Of a stretch of DNA of 64,000 bases, positions 27,042 to 36,148 are shown in pieces. The notes under the pieces are model-generated. The model saw nothing but the letters and a program-made list of their open reading frames with translations, did no database searches and was not told the origin of the DNA. The stretch is from the NCBI GenBank assembly GCA_963662605.1, contig OY759785.1, positions 2,480,001 through 2,544,000 of the forward strand. Reading direction: 5' to 3'. The stretch is from G963662605 sp963662605 (GTDB lineage: Bacteria; Bacteroidota; Ignavibacteria; Ignavibacteriales; Ignavibacteriaceae). Each line of letters starts with the position of its first letter. The first letter of the stretch is position 1. A program made the translations under genes and the position numbers.

Positions 27042-27687
27042 ACTTCATCACAAGTTTAGCATCCCGGACCAGAATCGCTGTACCGTTTATCACTCTGAGA
27101 GAGACGACATCTTCATTAGTTACATTACTAACGCTTTCCCTATTCCCGAACATCAGCGATTCCCTGTTCAACGGGTACTTTAAACCCAACGTTGAGATTT
27201 TCGTCTTCTGCTCGAAGGCAAAGAGTGAGATAGTTTCGCCGGCTTTCGTCAAAAAAGTATAACTGCCCTGAACGGGAATGACAATGGACTCTTTGGAAAC
27301 CAAACGGATTTGTATTCTTGAAACATACCGCAACAGCAGTGAGATATTTCCAAGCGTATGATCTATCCGGAAACCGGTGGCGGCACATACGGCAATATCG
27401 GTAAAGCCGATTTTAATCGCGTATAGTATTGCTTTTTCCAGGTCGGTATCAGTCTGACGCTTGATCTGTTTTATCGTGCTGACTTTACGGTAGTTGTCCA
27501 GCTCCTTTTGTGAAACCGAATCAAAATCGCCTACGATATGCTGAGGAATAATGCCGAGCTTTTTACAATGCAGCAATCCCCCGTCCGCCGCGATGACGGT
27601 ATCATACCCTTTGCGAAGCAGGTAGTTAACTACCTGCTTCGAAGGGGCTTCACCATTTGCAATGATAATTGCTTTTGTTTTTTTCAT
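27031..27687 (-). CDS. thiN: Thiamine pyrophosphokinase
   Basis: This enzyme makes thiamine pyrophosphate from thiamine and ATP, the last step in salvage. Family motifs in the 218 residues are AADGGLLHCKKLGIIP, VGDFDSVS, KRQTDTDLEKA and GFRIDHTLGNISLL. A C-terminal beta domain (about 140-218) completes the fold. It lies between the TonB-dependent receptor (23 bases upstream) and the symporter (11-base overlap), all downstream of the TPP riboswitch, so the three probably work together in thiamine salvage. Confidence 0.93.
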   Translation of the reverse strand: MKKTKAIIIANGEAPSKQVVNYLLRKGYDTVIAADGGLLHCKKLGIIPQHIVGDFDSVSQKELDNYRKVSTIKQIKRQTDTDLEKAILYAIKIGFTDIAVCAATGFRIDHTLGNISLLLRYVSRIQIRLVSKESIVIPVQGSYTFLTKAGETISLFAFEQKTKISTLGLKYPLNRESLMFGNRESVSNVTNEDVVSLRVINGTAILVRDAKLVMKYDI

Positions 27688-27710
27688 ACTGCCTAAAACA
27701 TGTTGTGTTA

Positions 27711-30215
27711 TCAGAATGTCAAGTTAACACCGGCTAATACATTCCGTTCTGCCGCCGGAAAGAATTCTGCTCCGACTGCGTTTTGAGAATATAACCGGTC
27801 GAAAATATTATTTACCTGTGCAAACAATTTTACGTTCGAACCGATTCCCAAATCCTTGAACTCATAACTTGCCATAAAATTAGCTACAAAATACGCATCA
27901 TTTACGTTATCGGCATACGATAAAAATCCGGGAAACTCTGCCAGATATGAAGCAAAATTCTTATCGTAGTTATCCGAATAGAATTTCCCGACATAACTAC
28001 CACTTAAATTGACGAATATTTCATCATGTTTATATTGCAGTGATACGTTTGCGAGAAATTCAGGGAAGCCGCCGATGCGGTTGCCGCTCATATCAATTGC
28101 CGCATTCTTTGCCGTACTCGTTATCGGGTCGTTATAGGTTATGAATGAGCTTCCTTTTTCGATGCTGTTTTTTGAATACGTCGCATTGCAATTGACTGAG
28201 AAGTCACTTATCACATCTAATTTACCAGCAACTTCGATTCCACGATGCAATGTTCTATCAACATTTCCGGTCATCGGATTACCAAATCTATCCAACTGGC
28301 CGTTCTTTACGATTTCATCCTGAAATAACATGAGGAATCCGTTCAGGTTTACTGATAGCATATCTTTTTTGTATGTGTAACCCAATTCAAAGTCGAGCAT
28401 TGACTCAGGTTTGACTAAAGGCTTTGAGAAATCATAAGTGCCATCGAGTTTTTGTTCAAACTGCGGTGTTGCGCCGCCGCTTGATTCGGCTGCATCATAA
28501 TAATCTTTCAATCTCGGTTCGCGGCTGACATACGCGACACTGAGATACGATGAATTGTTTTCGTCCATCTGATAACTCAATGCAACTTTTGGATTTGCAA
28601 AAACATTCGGGACTGTGAAATCCGTGCCGACATACTGCTCATTAGATATACGGTATTTATTATAAGCCAGCTGAAGTTCACTCAGAAAGTGCATTTTATC
28701 ATTAAGCTTGAAATTGACACTAACGAAACCGCTGATCATATCCTTTGCCCCTTCATAATAGTAATAACGGTACTCAGGGGTGATTTCCAGCGGTAATACG
28801 ACACCAAACGACAGGTTGCCCCAATGTTTTGACCTGTGGAATCTGAACTCGGCACCTGCGTTAATCTCCAGATTATCATAACTGATATTCACACGCGGCA
28901 GCCAGCCGTATTGCCTATTATCAACTTCAGCCCGAATAAGTACACTCGGAAAATAGTTTGAAGACGGATTTGTTACTCCGCTGAATCCATTTGCCGCGGT
29001 AATTCTAAAATAGTCGTATGAAGCCCATGAGCCGTCAAAGTCGTAGTATCCTTTACCGAGCACGAGAAATACTGCCGAGTTAATGGTCACATGGGCATCG
29101 AGTTTGTACTCGTTCAGAAGTTCGAAATGCGGCTGTGAAAATCTTTCCTGTTCTTCCGGCCTTCTTTCGGTAACATACGTAAATGAATTGGCATCGGCTT
29201 CCCAATATGAGTAATTCTTCTTCCGAAGATCTTTATCCTTGACAGCGAATTTCGGAAGTCCGGTATAGACTAAGCCATCCTGAAATGGACCGCCGTAAAA
29301 GTTAACCTGACTGGTAAGACTGCCGTCAAACCGTATTGCAGACATATAATAGGAGTTGACGTTTTCCCAACCGAGATTCCTGTAACCGGTGGAAAGCGTT
29401 TGCGACAGTTTAGCGAAGATTGAATACTTATTATCAATAATTCCGGAATTCATCGTTACGGAATACTTGCGGGTATTGTAATCGCCGACTTGAGCACCCA
29501 AATGAATCTCGGGTTTAGCTGTTACACTTGAGGTAACAATATTAATCGCTCCCCCAATTGCCGGGTATCCGAAAATACCGCTGCCACTGCCCCGCTGCAC
29601 CTGAACAACTTCGCTGTTGCCCAGAATGTCCGGGAAATCAATCCAATACACATTATGATCTTCAGGGTCATTTTGCGGCACACCGTTTACCATTACTGCA
29701 ATTCTTCGTTGGTCAAATCCACGTAGAGTTAAATAATTATAACCAACACCACTGCCGCCTTCGGAATACCAGATAGCTGAGGGCATAGAACTTAAAAACT
29801 GTGGTACGTCCTGCAGAGTGTAATTTTGAGCTATTTCTGTTTTGTTCATTTTGTTGTACGTTGTCATAGGCAGCGCTTCATCACCGAATGCCGCGGTAAC
29901 CACAACCGACTGAGCAGGCATGGCACTTCTTTTCAGACTAATGTCCCGATTGACATCGCCGCTTTTGGAAAGAATAATTTCCGCCGGCTGATAACCGATG
30001 TATGTAATTCTGACACGGGTATCAACGCTCACCTTGTATGAAATTTTAAAAGAACCGTTGCTGTCGGCAATTGCCCCGCCTTGTGAGTGGTTGAGCACTA
30101 AGCTTGCTTTTGCCAAAGGGACTTTTGTTTCCTCGTCAACAACCCGTCCGGTTAATACGAACGATTGCCCGAAGACAACAGTTGTGAATAATAGAGCCAG
30201 TAATATATAACGCAT
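27711..30215 (-). CDS. TonB-dependent outer membrane receptor, probable thiamine transporter
   Basis: The 834-residue protein has a signal peptide (MRYILLALLFTTVVFG), then a carboxypeptidase-like regulatory domain (about 20-100, LTGRVVDEETKVPLAKASL). The TonB plug follows (about 115-235, with YLTLRGFDQRRIAVMVNGVP and VQRGSGSGIFGYPAIGGAINI). The rest is a 22-strand type beta-barrel that ends in an aromatic residue (LAGVNLTF). It is the first gene after the TPP riboswitch and attenuator, and thiN follows. The ligand is therefore likely thiamine or a derivative, as in the omr1 genes of Bacteroidetes thiamine operons. Confidence 0.9.
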   Translation of the reverse strand: MRYILLALLFTTVVFGQSFVLTGRVVDEETKVPLAKASLVLNHSQGGAIADSNGSFKISYKVSVDTRVRITYIGYQPAEIILSKSGDVNRDISLKRSAMPAQSVVVTAAFGDEALPMTTYNKMNKTEIAQNYTLQDVPQFLSSMPSAIWYSEGGSGVGYNYLTLRGFDQRRIAVMVNGVPQNDPEDHNVYWIDFPDILGNSEVVQVQRGSGSGIFGYPAIGGAINIVTSSVTAKPEIHLGAQVGDYNTRKYSVTMNSGIIDNKYSIFAKLSQTLSTGYRNLGWENVNSYYMSAIRFDGSLTSQVNFYGGPFQDGLVYTGLPKFAVKDKDLRKKNYSYWEADANSFTYVTERRPEEQERFSQPHFELLNEYKLDAHVTINSAVFLVLGKGYYDFDGSWASYDYFRITAANGFSGVTNPSSNYFPSVLIRAEVDNRQYGWLPRVNISYDNLEINAGAEFRFHRSKHWGNLSFGVVLPLEITPEYRYYYYEGAKDMISGFVSVNFKLNDKMHFLSELQLAYNKYRISNEQYVGTDFTVPNVFANPKVALSYQMDENNSSYLSVAYVSREPRLKDYYDAAESSGGATPQFEQKLDGTYDFSKPLVKPESMLDFELGYTYKKDMLSVNLNGFLMLFQDEIVKNGQLDRFGNPMTGNVDRTLHRGIEVAGKLDVISDFSVNCNATYSKNSIEKGSSFITYNDPITSTAKNAAIDMSGNRIGGFPEFLANVSLQYKHDEIFVNLSGSYVGKFYSDNYDKNFASYLAEFPGFLSYADNVNDAYFVANFMASYEFKDLGIGSNVKLFAQVNNIFDRLYSQNAVGAEFFPAAERNVLAGVNLTF

Positions 30216-30238
30216 AGTATCTATCCTTGTTTAAAATG

Positions 30239-30269
30239 AAAAAACCGTTTCCACGGAAACGGTTTTTTT
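30239..30269 (-). terminator. Attenuator hairpin downstream of the TPP riboswitch
   Basis: A 10-bp stem AAACCGTTTC (30242-30251) with GAAACGGTTT (30256-30265), loop CACG, ends on the minus strand in at least six Ts (30239-30244). It lies between the TPP aptamer and the receptor start. Its 5' arm (minus strand AAACCGTTTCC) can pair with the 3' arm of aptamer P1 (GGAAACGGTTT). The two structures are thus mutually exclusive, as expected for an OFF switch by transcription termination. Confidence 0.8.
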
Positions 30270-30295
30270 CATACACTCTCGTAATCTGAAAATAT

Positions 30296-30382
30296 AAACC
30301 GTTTCCCTACGCCGGTATGATCCGGATCAGGTGTTAAGGGTTTTATCTCAGTTACTCTGTAGTGGTAACACCCCTAACGGTT
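30296..30382 (-). promoter_or_regulatory. TPP riboswitch (thi box)
   Basis: On the minus strand the core motifs of the TPP aptamer are all present in order: AGGGGTGTT, CTGAGATAAAACCCTTAACA, CCTGATCCGGATCATACCGG and CGTAGGGAA. Stem P1 is formed by AACCGTT (30376-30382) and AACGGTT (30297-30303 read in reverse). It precedes the attenuator and the operon of receptor, thiN and symporter, and should repress them when thiamine pyrophosphate is abundant. A TATTTTTG at 30387-30394 on the minus strand, 4 bases before the aptamer, is a possible -7 box but has no matching TTG upstream at the usual distance. Confidence 0.93.
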
Positions 30383-30427
30383 CTAACAAAAATATGTCAA
30401 CTTAGTTAGGTTATTTTCCTCGTAAAA

Positions 30428-33073
30428 TTAATCAACGACAATTTTCTGACCGGGTTTTAATTTAGTCCCGGCAATTTTGTTTTTCTTTGCGAGTTCTTTT
30501 GCTGTCATCTGATATTTTTTCGCGATGCTGAAAAGTGACTCGCCTTTTCTTACGACATGCACATTGGCAACAGCAGCTTTATGAGCGCCTTTTTTGTGCT
30601 TTGAAACAACTGCTTTTTCAGGTCTTTCTTTTGAAGCAAAGTCAGAATAGATTCTTAACTTTTGTCCTGCCTGCAAGTGGTTCTTCGAAATCTTATTCCA
30701 TTTTTTGATGTTGGTTACGCTAACATCGAATCTATCAGCAACCTGGGCGAGTGTTTCGCCTTTTTTAACTTTATAGATGTTCTTTGTCGCAGGAGTTCTG
30801 ACGGCATTATCACCATATGATGAAGCTCTGTCCTCGTTCATAATGCGGATGACTTTACCGGCCTGTATTCTATTACCGGCAAGATGATTCCATCTTCTGA
30901 CCTGGGTCGCACTCACACCGAATTTTGCGGCAATTTTGCTGACTGTTTCACCGTGACGGACTTTATACTTGAATACTCTTGCTGAACTTTTTGATGTTGT
31001 TCTTTCAGCGGCAACATCAACATTCTTTTCAGAATAGATTTTAATTTTCTGATTACGCGTAAGCTTGTTGGAACTTAAATCGTTCCACTGCATAATTTCC
31101 GACTTCGCGACATTGTATTTGTTCGCGATTGATGTCAGGTTTTCTCCTTTACGGACTTTATGGAAAAACCAGGCTTTGCGGACGAGGTTTTCACTGACGG
31201 AGGTTGTCTTTTTTTCTGATGATGAAAGCTTATCAAGGCTCGCGTAGAAGTCACGCTTATCCTGCGGTACATAAACATTCAACTGCTGTCCGACCTTCAA
31301 CGCAGTCGTATATGGAATAGCATTCCAGTTACGAATGTCGCTGACGCGGACACCGAAAAGATCAGCAATACTTAAAAGGCTTTCTTTCGGTTTAACCGTG
31401 TAGGTTACTAAAGATTTTCCGGCAGGTACGATCTTGGAATCGTCTTCTTCAACATCTTGCTCTTCGTGAGTCGCGTTATCGGCAACTACGGCTTTAATAT
31501 TGGTTTGTTCTTTTTCTTCAGTCTTAGCAGGTTCTTTGCTTAACGCGACGTAAGGAGAAACATAGGTTTCCTGTTCGCCGACTCCCGGCTGATCCTGAGC
31601 TTCACCGGAATTGGAATCCGCTGTTGCCTGATTCGTATTTACCGCAACGTCAACTTCCTGATAGGCTGATTTGAACGGTATCTTTAAACGAACGCCTCTT
31701 CTGACTTTTGTTCTTGTCGAAATGCTGTTAGCATCTGCGAGTTCAGAAGCTGAAACACCGTATCTATCAGCGATAGTACGTAAAGACTCACCACGTTTCA
31801 CCGTATGGAATGCAAAGTTCCGGCGGGCCCTTTCAGGGATAGTCTGAATATTTGCTGCAAATCTATCCTTAGCACCTTTAGGTATGCGAAGTTCGTATCC
31901 GCCTGAATAATTAGCGGGGGTGCAGTACTGGGTCAACTCCGGGTTCAATTCCAACAGTTCTTCAGACGAAGTTCCGGCACAGGAAGCGAGGAATCCGATA
32001 TCAACGGCATCGTTTACTTTAGCCATCTCGTATTCGAGTGGTTTTTCGTATGCGATATTATTGAATCCGTACTTCTCCGGATTCATTGCGACCAAACAAA
32101 CTGCAATATACTGAGGCACGTAATTTCTGGTCTCTTTCGGCAAATAACTTTGGAGTTCCCAGAAGTTCTTGCTGTCGCCTCTTTTCATAGCACGGGTAAT
32201 TCTACCTTCGCCAGCGTTATATGATGCCAGTACAAGATACCAGTCACCCAAGGAATTATAAAGATCTTTCAGGTGGTGGGCTGCTGCTTGAGTAGCCTTT
32301 ACCGGATCACGTCTTTCATCCGTGTAAAAATCGTAGTTCAGGCCATAGAGTTTTCCGGTTGAACGGATAAACTGCCACATGCCCACAGCTCCGGCCCAAG
32401 AACGGGCAACAGGATTCAAACCGCTCTCGACCATACTCAGGTAAACGAGCTGTTCAGGAGCGCCCTCATCTTTAAATATCTTCTTCATCATTGGGAAGTA
32501 TCTGCCCGAACGAGCGAGCCAGGATTCCATGAATTTTCTACCCCGGCCGGTGAAATAATCAACCCATTGCTCAACCAGAGGGTTGACGTCAAGTGGGATC
32601 TCCGCCGAGACTACCTCTTTACGGGTAACTATAGCGGGGTTTTCAATTTTGTAGTCTAATTCCGTGACGGATTTGCCCATCCATTCTTCCAGCGCAGCAA
32701 ATGACGCATTGGCAGGAAGCTCAGGAAGGCCGTCTATGAATTTCTTGTAATCGTCTATAATAGAATTGGATAATTCCGCATATGCGTCATTATGGTCAAT
32801 TCCGGGATAATAACTAAGGTTATTGATGATTCTCAGCGAATTTTCGTAGTTATTAATAGCTTCGTTAACACTATTAACTTCCTGCTTCTGCAACGCGAGA
32901 ACATATGATTGACGGGCCTGCTCCAAGAGTTCTGAAACTATTTCATTCTTGTTTTCAACTTGGAGAGTGTCTTTTAGTGTGACTTCTTTAGCGATTTCTT
33001 TGTTCCCTCCGCAGGAAACTACCAGCAGAGATAACAGAGAAATAACTAAGAATGCTAAAGCACTCTTTCTCAT
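30428..33073 (-). CDS. Membrane-bound lytic transglycosylase with six LysM domains
   Basis: This 881-residue MltD-like enzyme cuts peptidoglycan between MurNAc and GlcNAc. It has a lipoprotein signal (LLVVSCGGNK, Cys21). A family 1 transglycosylase domain (about 195-310) carries catalytic Glu216 in MVESGLNP, with AVGMWQFIRSTG and SYNAGEGRI. Six LysM repeats follow (about 420-881), each starting like VKRGESLRTIADRYGVS. Acidic and Lys-rich linkers separate them. E. coli MltD has two LysM domains, so six is a large expansion for cell-wall binding. The gene is monocistronic and ends about 45 bases before the TPP riboswitch. Confidence 0.9.
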   Translation of the reverse strand: MRKSALAFLVISLLSLLVVSCGGNKEIAKEVTLKDTLQVENKNEIVSELLEQARQSYVLALQKQEVNSVNEAINNYENSLRIINNLSYYPGIDHNDAYAELSNSIIDDYKKFIDGLPELPANASFAALEEWMGKSVTELDYKIENPAIVTRKEVVSAEIPLDVNPLVEQWVDYFTGRGRKFMESWLARSGRYFPMMKKIFKDEGAPEQLVYLSMVESGLNPVARSWAGAVGMWQFIRSTGKLYGLNYDFYTDERRDPVKATQAAAHHLKDLYNSLGDWYLVLASYNAGEGRITRAMKRGDSKNFWELQSYLPKETRNYVPQYIAVCLVAMNPEKYGFNNIAYEKPLEYEMAKVNDAVDIGFLASCAGTSSEELLELNPELTQYCTPANYSGGYELRIPKGAKDRFAANIQTIPERARRNFAFHTVKRGESLRTIADRYGVSASELADANSISTRTKVRRGVRLKIPFKSAYQEVDVAVNTNQATADSNSGEAQDQPGVGEQETYVSPYVALSKEPAKTEEKEQTNIKAVVADNATHEEQDVEEDDSKIVPAGKSLVTYTVKPKESLLSIADLFGVRVSDIRNWNAIPYTTALKVGQQLNVYVPQDKRDFYASLDKLSSSEKKTTSVSENLVRKAWFFHKVRKGENLTSIANKYNVAKSEIMQWNDLSSNKLTRNQKIKIYSEKNVDVAAERTTSKSSARVFKYKVRHGETVSKIAAKFGVSATQVRRWNHLAGNRIQAGKVIRIMNEDRASSYGDNAVRTPATKNIYKVKKGETLAQVADRFDVSVTNIKKWNKISKNHLQAGQKLRIYSDFASKERPEKAVVSKHKKGAHKAAVANVHVVRKGESLFSIAKKYQMTAKELAKKNKIAGTKLKPGQKIVVD

Positions 33074-33231
33074 TCGTTATTCCTCGAATTAGTAAATGTT
33101 AAATTTTAATATACCTTTTTAATTTTAAACATTCAAGCATAAAATCCATAACCTGAATATTTAATAGGTTTTATGAACTTCCTTTCAAGTTTAGTATTAA
33201 GATTTTTAAATAATAATTAACATTGGTTTTT

Positions 33232-33915
33232 TTAACGTATCAACGATAAAACATTATCGGCACCTATTACTTGCTCCAACTTACTAATTTCTTTATTATG
33301 AAACCAGTAATAAATTTTCCCCGCGTTAATTCCCTGGACATGATCCGCCGTAGCCAGAACAATAAACATCTTGTACTCCTCCGCAACTTTGAGCAGCATA
33401 TGGGTAATTTCATCCCGGAGTTCACGGCTGCTGTGATTAAACGGCTCATCAATGAGCAAGCACGGAGGCTTTACTGTCAATGCCCGGGCCAGCGCCATCC
33501 GGAACAAAAAGCCGCTGCTTTTCTCCGATGGATAGTGCGCTTCGTATCCTTCCAACCCGGTGATTTCAATAGCCCGCCGTATACTCTCCGGATCCTCTAT
33601 CCCGTTGAGTTTGTTCGGCAGTGATACGTTTTCTATTACATTAAGCCACGGCAGTGTTGAGGGATTACTTGGAATGAACGGCAGCGGTGAGCCGCCGAAC
33701 GCACTGGTCACTGAACCCTCAGCCGGTTTATCGAGTCCGGACAAGAGGCGAAGTAATTCCAAACGCCCCGATTCTTCCTCTCCGAAAATAGATACGATTC
33801 CATAACTATCGGGTAATTGTATTTCAGCAGTCAGATTATTGATAATTCTCTTTTTGAAGTTCCCCTTCAAAGAAGCGATATAACCGGCATTTTTCAATTC
33901 GAATATTTTATTCAT
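33232..33915 (-). CDS. Degenerate ABC transporter ATP-binding protein (SsuB/TauB-like)
   Basis: The 227-residue protein has the layout of an SsuB/TauB/NrtD-type ABC ATPase: LPWLNVIENVSLP, GLEGYEAHYPSEKSSG and RMALARALTVKPPCLLIDEPF. Its catalytic motifs are eroded. The Walker A slot reads GEEESGRLE (45-53), without the Lys-Ser/Thr pair. The signature reads KSSGF in place of LSGGQ, and the switch His is out of register (TADH). The Walker B Asp156-Glu157 remains. The start at 33915 has AGGAGA upstream and removes a 21-residue extension that overlaps the next gene. It may be a non-catalytic relic or a protein with a new role. Confidence 0.7.
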   Translation of the reverse strand: MNKIFELKNAGYIASLKGNFKKRIINNLTAEIQLPDSYGIVSIFGEEESGRLELLRLLSGLDKPAEGSVTSAFGGSPLPFIPSNPSTLPWLNVIENVSLPNKLNGIEDPESIRRAIEITGLEGYEAHYPSEKSSGFLFRMALARALTVKPPCLLIDEPFNHSSRELRDEITHMLLKVAEEYKMFIVLATADHVQGINAGKIYYWFHNKEISKLEQVIGADNVLSLIR

Positions 33916-33916
33916 A

Positions 33917-34564
33917 TCAATTCTCCTGCCCGACTGATTGTTTTTCTGCAATCCAAATAACCAGCAGGTGTAAACCAATGAAAAATAACGGCAGGATTAT
34001 CGCGATTCCCCAAACGGCAGCATCATTCCATACTTGAGTAACGGATTTGATTAAAGCTCCCACACCATTTGGTTCATCAGTAATTACCTCCATTGCCAGA
34101 AGTACTATCCATAAGTAAATGTGGTTCTCTTTAATTAACCTGAAAAAATTTTTCCGTAGGTACGAGAACAACAGAATATTTGAGTTGATTTTGCCCAATG
34201 AGCTTAATGAAGTAAGTGCATCGGCAAATCTTGCCTGAGAAAGATGATATTGTTTTCCGGCGGCAGAAAGCAAAACAATGAAGATAATTGCTGTGTTAAC
34301 ACAGATTAACACAACCTCTTTATGAGGGTAAAAATGATTGAGGAAAGCTGAGAAAATTAAGAAAATTAGGCTAATCAAATAAATGTTTGCATTTTCTAAA
34401 GCTTTGCTTATATTTATCCTTCTAAATGTCGACAATATGGAAAGCACCACAAAAGATAGTGCAACGCCGCCATACAGGACAACAAAAGAGAATACGATTC
34501 TCTGAACTACGTTAAGTTCGTGTATGTAAAATTGAATATCTTTGATGAACGTTGATATTTGCAT
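33917..34564 (-). CDS. Short membrane protein resembling an SsuC/TauC-type permease
   Basis: The 215 residues form about five or six membrane helices. The C-terminal half, ITDEPNGVGALIKSVTQVWNDAAVWGIAIIL, resembles the last part of NitT/TauT permeases (E-x-x-GLG-x-x-I). The cytoplasmic EAA loop is hardly recognisable (ADALTSLSSLGKI) and the protein is shorter than the usual 250-280 residues. It ends 1 base before the degenerate ABC ATPase. No substrate-binding protein is adjacent. The permease relationship is inferred. Confidence 0.5.
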   Translation of the reverse strand: MQISTFIKDIQFYIHELNVVQRIVFSFVVLYGGVALSFVVLSILSTFRRINISKALENANIYLISLIFLIFSAFLNHFYPHKEVVLICVNTAIIFIVLLSAAGKQYHLSQARFADALTSLSSLGKINSNILLFSYLRKNFFRLIKENHIYLWIVLLAMEVITDEPNGVGALIKSVTQVWNDAAVWGIAIILPLFFIGLHLLVIWIAEKQSVGQEN

Positions 34565-34723
34565 TTTCCCGGTAATTTTTAATTATTTGTTAAAATTTAC
34601 AAGATACTTTCAGCCGTAAGATAATTATAATCAGCCAATAAATAAAACCATTCTTCCAGACAAAAGGCACGGGAATTTGTTCAGTGCGAATATGAGCAGG
34701 AATTACTCAAAGAATGTTGTTGC

Positions 34724-34755
34724 TTGATAAACGTAATATTAATATTTTAACTTTG
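34724..34755 (+). promoter_or_regulatory. Candidate gltA promoter, Bacteroidetes type
   Basis: TAACTTTG (34748-34755) matches the -7 box TAnnTTTG, with TTG at 34724-34726, 21 bases upstream. The predicted start is about 60 bases before the gltA ATG. Confidence 0.45.
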
Positions 34756-34819
34756 TGTGATAAATTTAATTAACAATTAGCAACTTTTTGCAAAAACTAA
34801 CTTTTATTAAGGGTATTTG

Positions 34820-36094
34820 ATGGAATCCGCCAAACTCATTTTCCGTGGGAAAGAATATGATATTCCTGTTGTTGAAGGATCAGAAGGTGAAGTAGGTCTC
34901 GATATAACTGCATTACGCGCTCAAACAGGCGCAATAACTTATGACCCCTCCTACGGCAATACGGGTTCGTGCAAAAGTGCGATTACTTTTATTGACGGCG
35001 AAGAAGGAATTTTACGATACCGCGGATATCCCATTGAACAACTTGCTGAAAAATCAAGTTTCATGGAAGTGAGTTACTTGCTGCTCAACGGAGAGCTCCC
35101 GACCAGCAGTCAGCTATCGGATTTTAAGGATGACCTGACACACCATAGCCTCCTTCATGAAGAAATGAAGAAGATGTTTGAAGGTTATACATCCACCTCA
35201 CATCCAATGGGTATGCTTGCTGCTATGGTTGCGTCACTTTCCGGATACTATCAGGATACGGATAAAGAAAGTGATATTAGCCTCAATGCCGTCCGTTTGC
35301 TGGCGAAGATTAAGACTATTGCAGCGTTTTCATATAAAAAACTCGTCGGTCAGCCATATGTCTACCCCCTGAATAGTTTAAGTTATACCGCGGATCTTCT
35401 GCACATGCTTTTTGCCGTACCTTCGGAACATTATTCAATCTCCCCTGTTCTGGAAGATGCTTTGGATAAAGTATTGATTCTGCATGCCGATCACGAGCAG
35501 AACTGTAGTACATCAACGGTAAGAATGTCCGGCAGCAGCCGTGCAAATTTATTCACAACAATTGCATCAGGTATCAGCGCCTTATGGGGACCGTTACACG
35601 GTGGCGCAAATCAGGAAGTGTTAATGATGCTTGAACAAATCCGTAAGGATAACTGCGATTACAAAAAGTATATCAATCTGGCTAAAGAGAAAAAAAGCGG
35701 CTATAAGCTGATGGGCTTCGGACATCGTGTTTACAGAAATTTCGACCCGCGCGCAAAGATATTAAAAGAAGCATCGGACAGAGTACTTCACGATTTAAAA
35801 GTATACGACCCGCTTCTTGATATTGCCAAGAATTTGGAACGAGTTGCTTTGGAAGATGATTATTTCATCGAAAGAAAACTATATCCGAACGTGGATTTTT
35901 ACAGCGGTATTATTTATCGTGCAATGGGCATTCCGATGAATATGTGTACCGTCATGTTTGCTTTGGGACGTTTGCCGGGCTGGTTAGCTCACTGGAAAGA
36001 AATGATGAGTGATCCGAACCTGAAAATCAGCCGTCCGCGGCAGATATACACCGGTTCGAATGAACGTTCGTACGTTCCGATTTACGAAAGATAA
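34820..36094 (+). CDS. gltA: Citrate synthase
   Basis: Citrate synthase condenses oxaloacetate and acetyl-CoA at the entry to the TCA cycle. Conserved motifs in the 424 residues are LHADHEQNCSTSTVRMSGSS, LWGPLHGGANQEVL, MGFGHRVYRNFDPRA and VDFYSGIIYRAMGIP; the active-site His residues and Asp are present. An in-frame TTG 3 bases upstream is passed over for the ATG at 34820, which has AAGGG upstream. It is monocistronic with its own terminator and is not linked to other TCA genes in this window. Confidence 0.97.
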   Translation: MESAKLIFRGKEYDIPVVEGSEGEVGLDITALRAQTGAITYDPSYGNTGSCKSAITFIDGEEGILRYRGYPIEQLAEKSSFMEVSYLLLNGELPTSSQLSDFKDDLTHHSLLHEEMKKMFEGYTSTSHPMGMLAAMVASLSGYYQDTDKESDISLNAVRLLAKIKTIAAFSYKKLVGQPYVYPLNSLSYTADLLHMLFAVPSEHYSISPVLEDALDKVLILHADHEQNCSTSTVRMSGSSRANLFTTIASGISALWGPLHGGANQEVLMMLEQIRKDNCDYKKYINLAKEKKSGYKLMGFGHRVYRNFDPRAKILKEASDRVLHDLKVYDPLLDIAKNLERVALEDDYFIERKLYPNVDFYSGIIYRAMGIPMNMCTVMFALGRLPGWLAHWKEMMSDPNLKISRPRQIYTGSNERSYVPIYER

Positions 36095-36113
36095 TTTTAA
36101 AAATGATGATGAG

Positions 36114-36148
36114 AAAGGCTGTTTAACTTTGTTGAGCAGCCTTTTTTT
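36114..36148. terminator. Rho-independent terminator shared by gltA and gpsA
   Basis: AAAGGCTG (36114-36121) pairs with CAGCCTTT (36137-36144), with a 15-base loop and a T-tract on the plus strand. It overlaps the last codons of gpsA on the opposite strand, so it mainly serves gltA. Confidence 0.75.
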
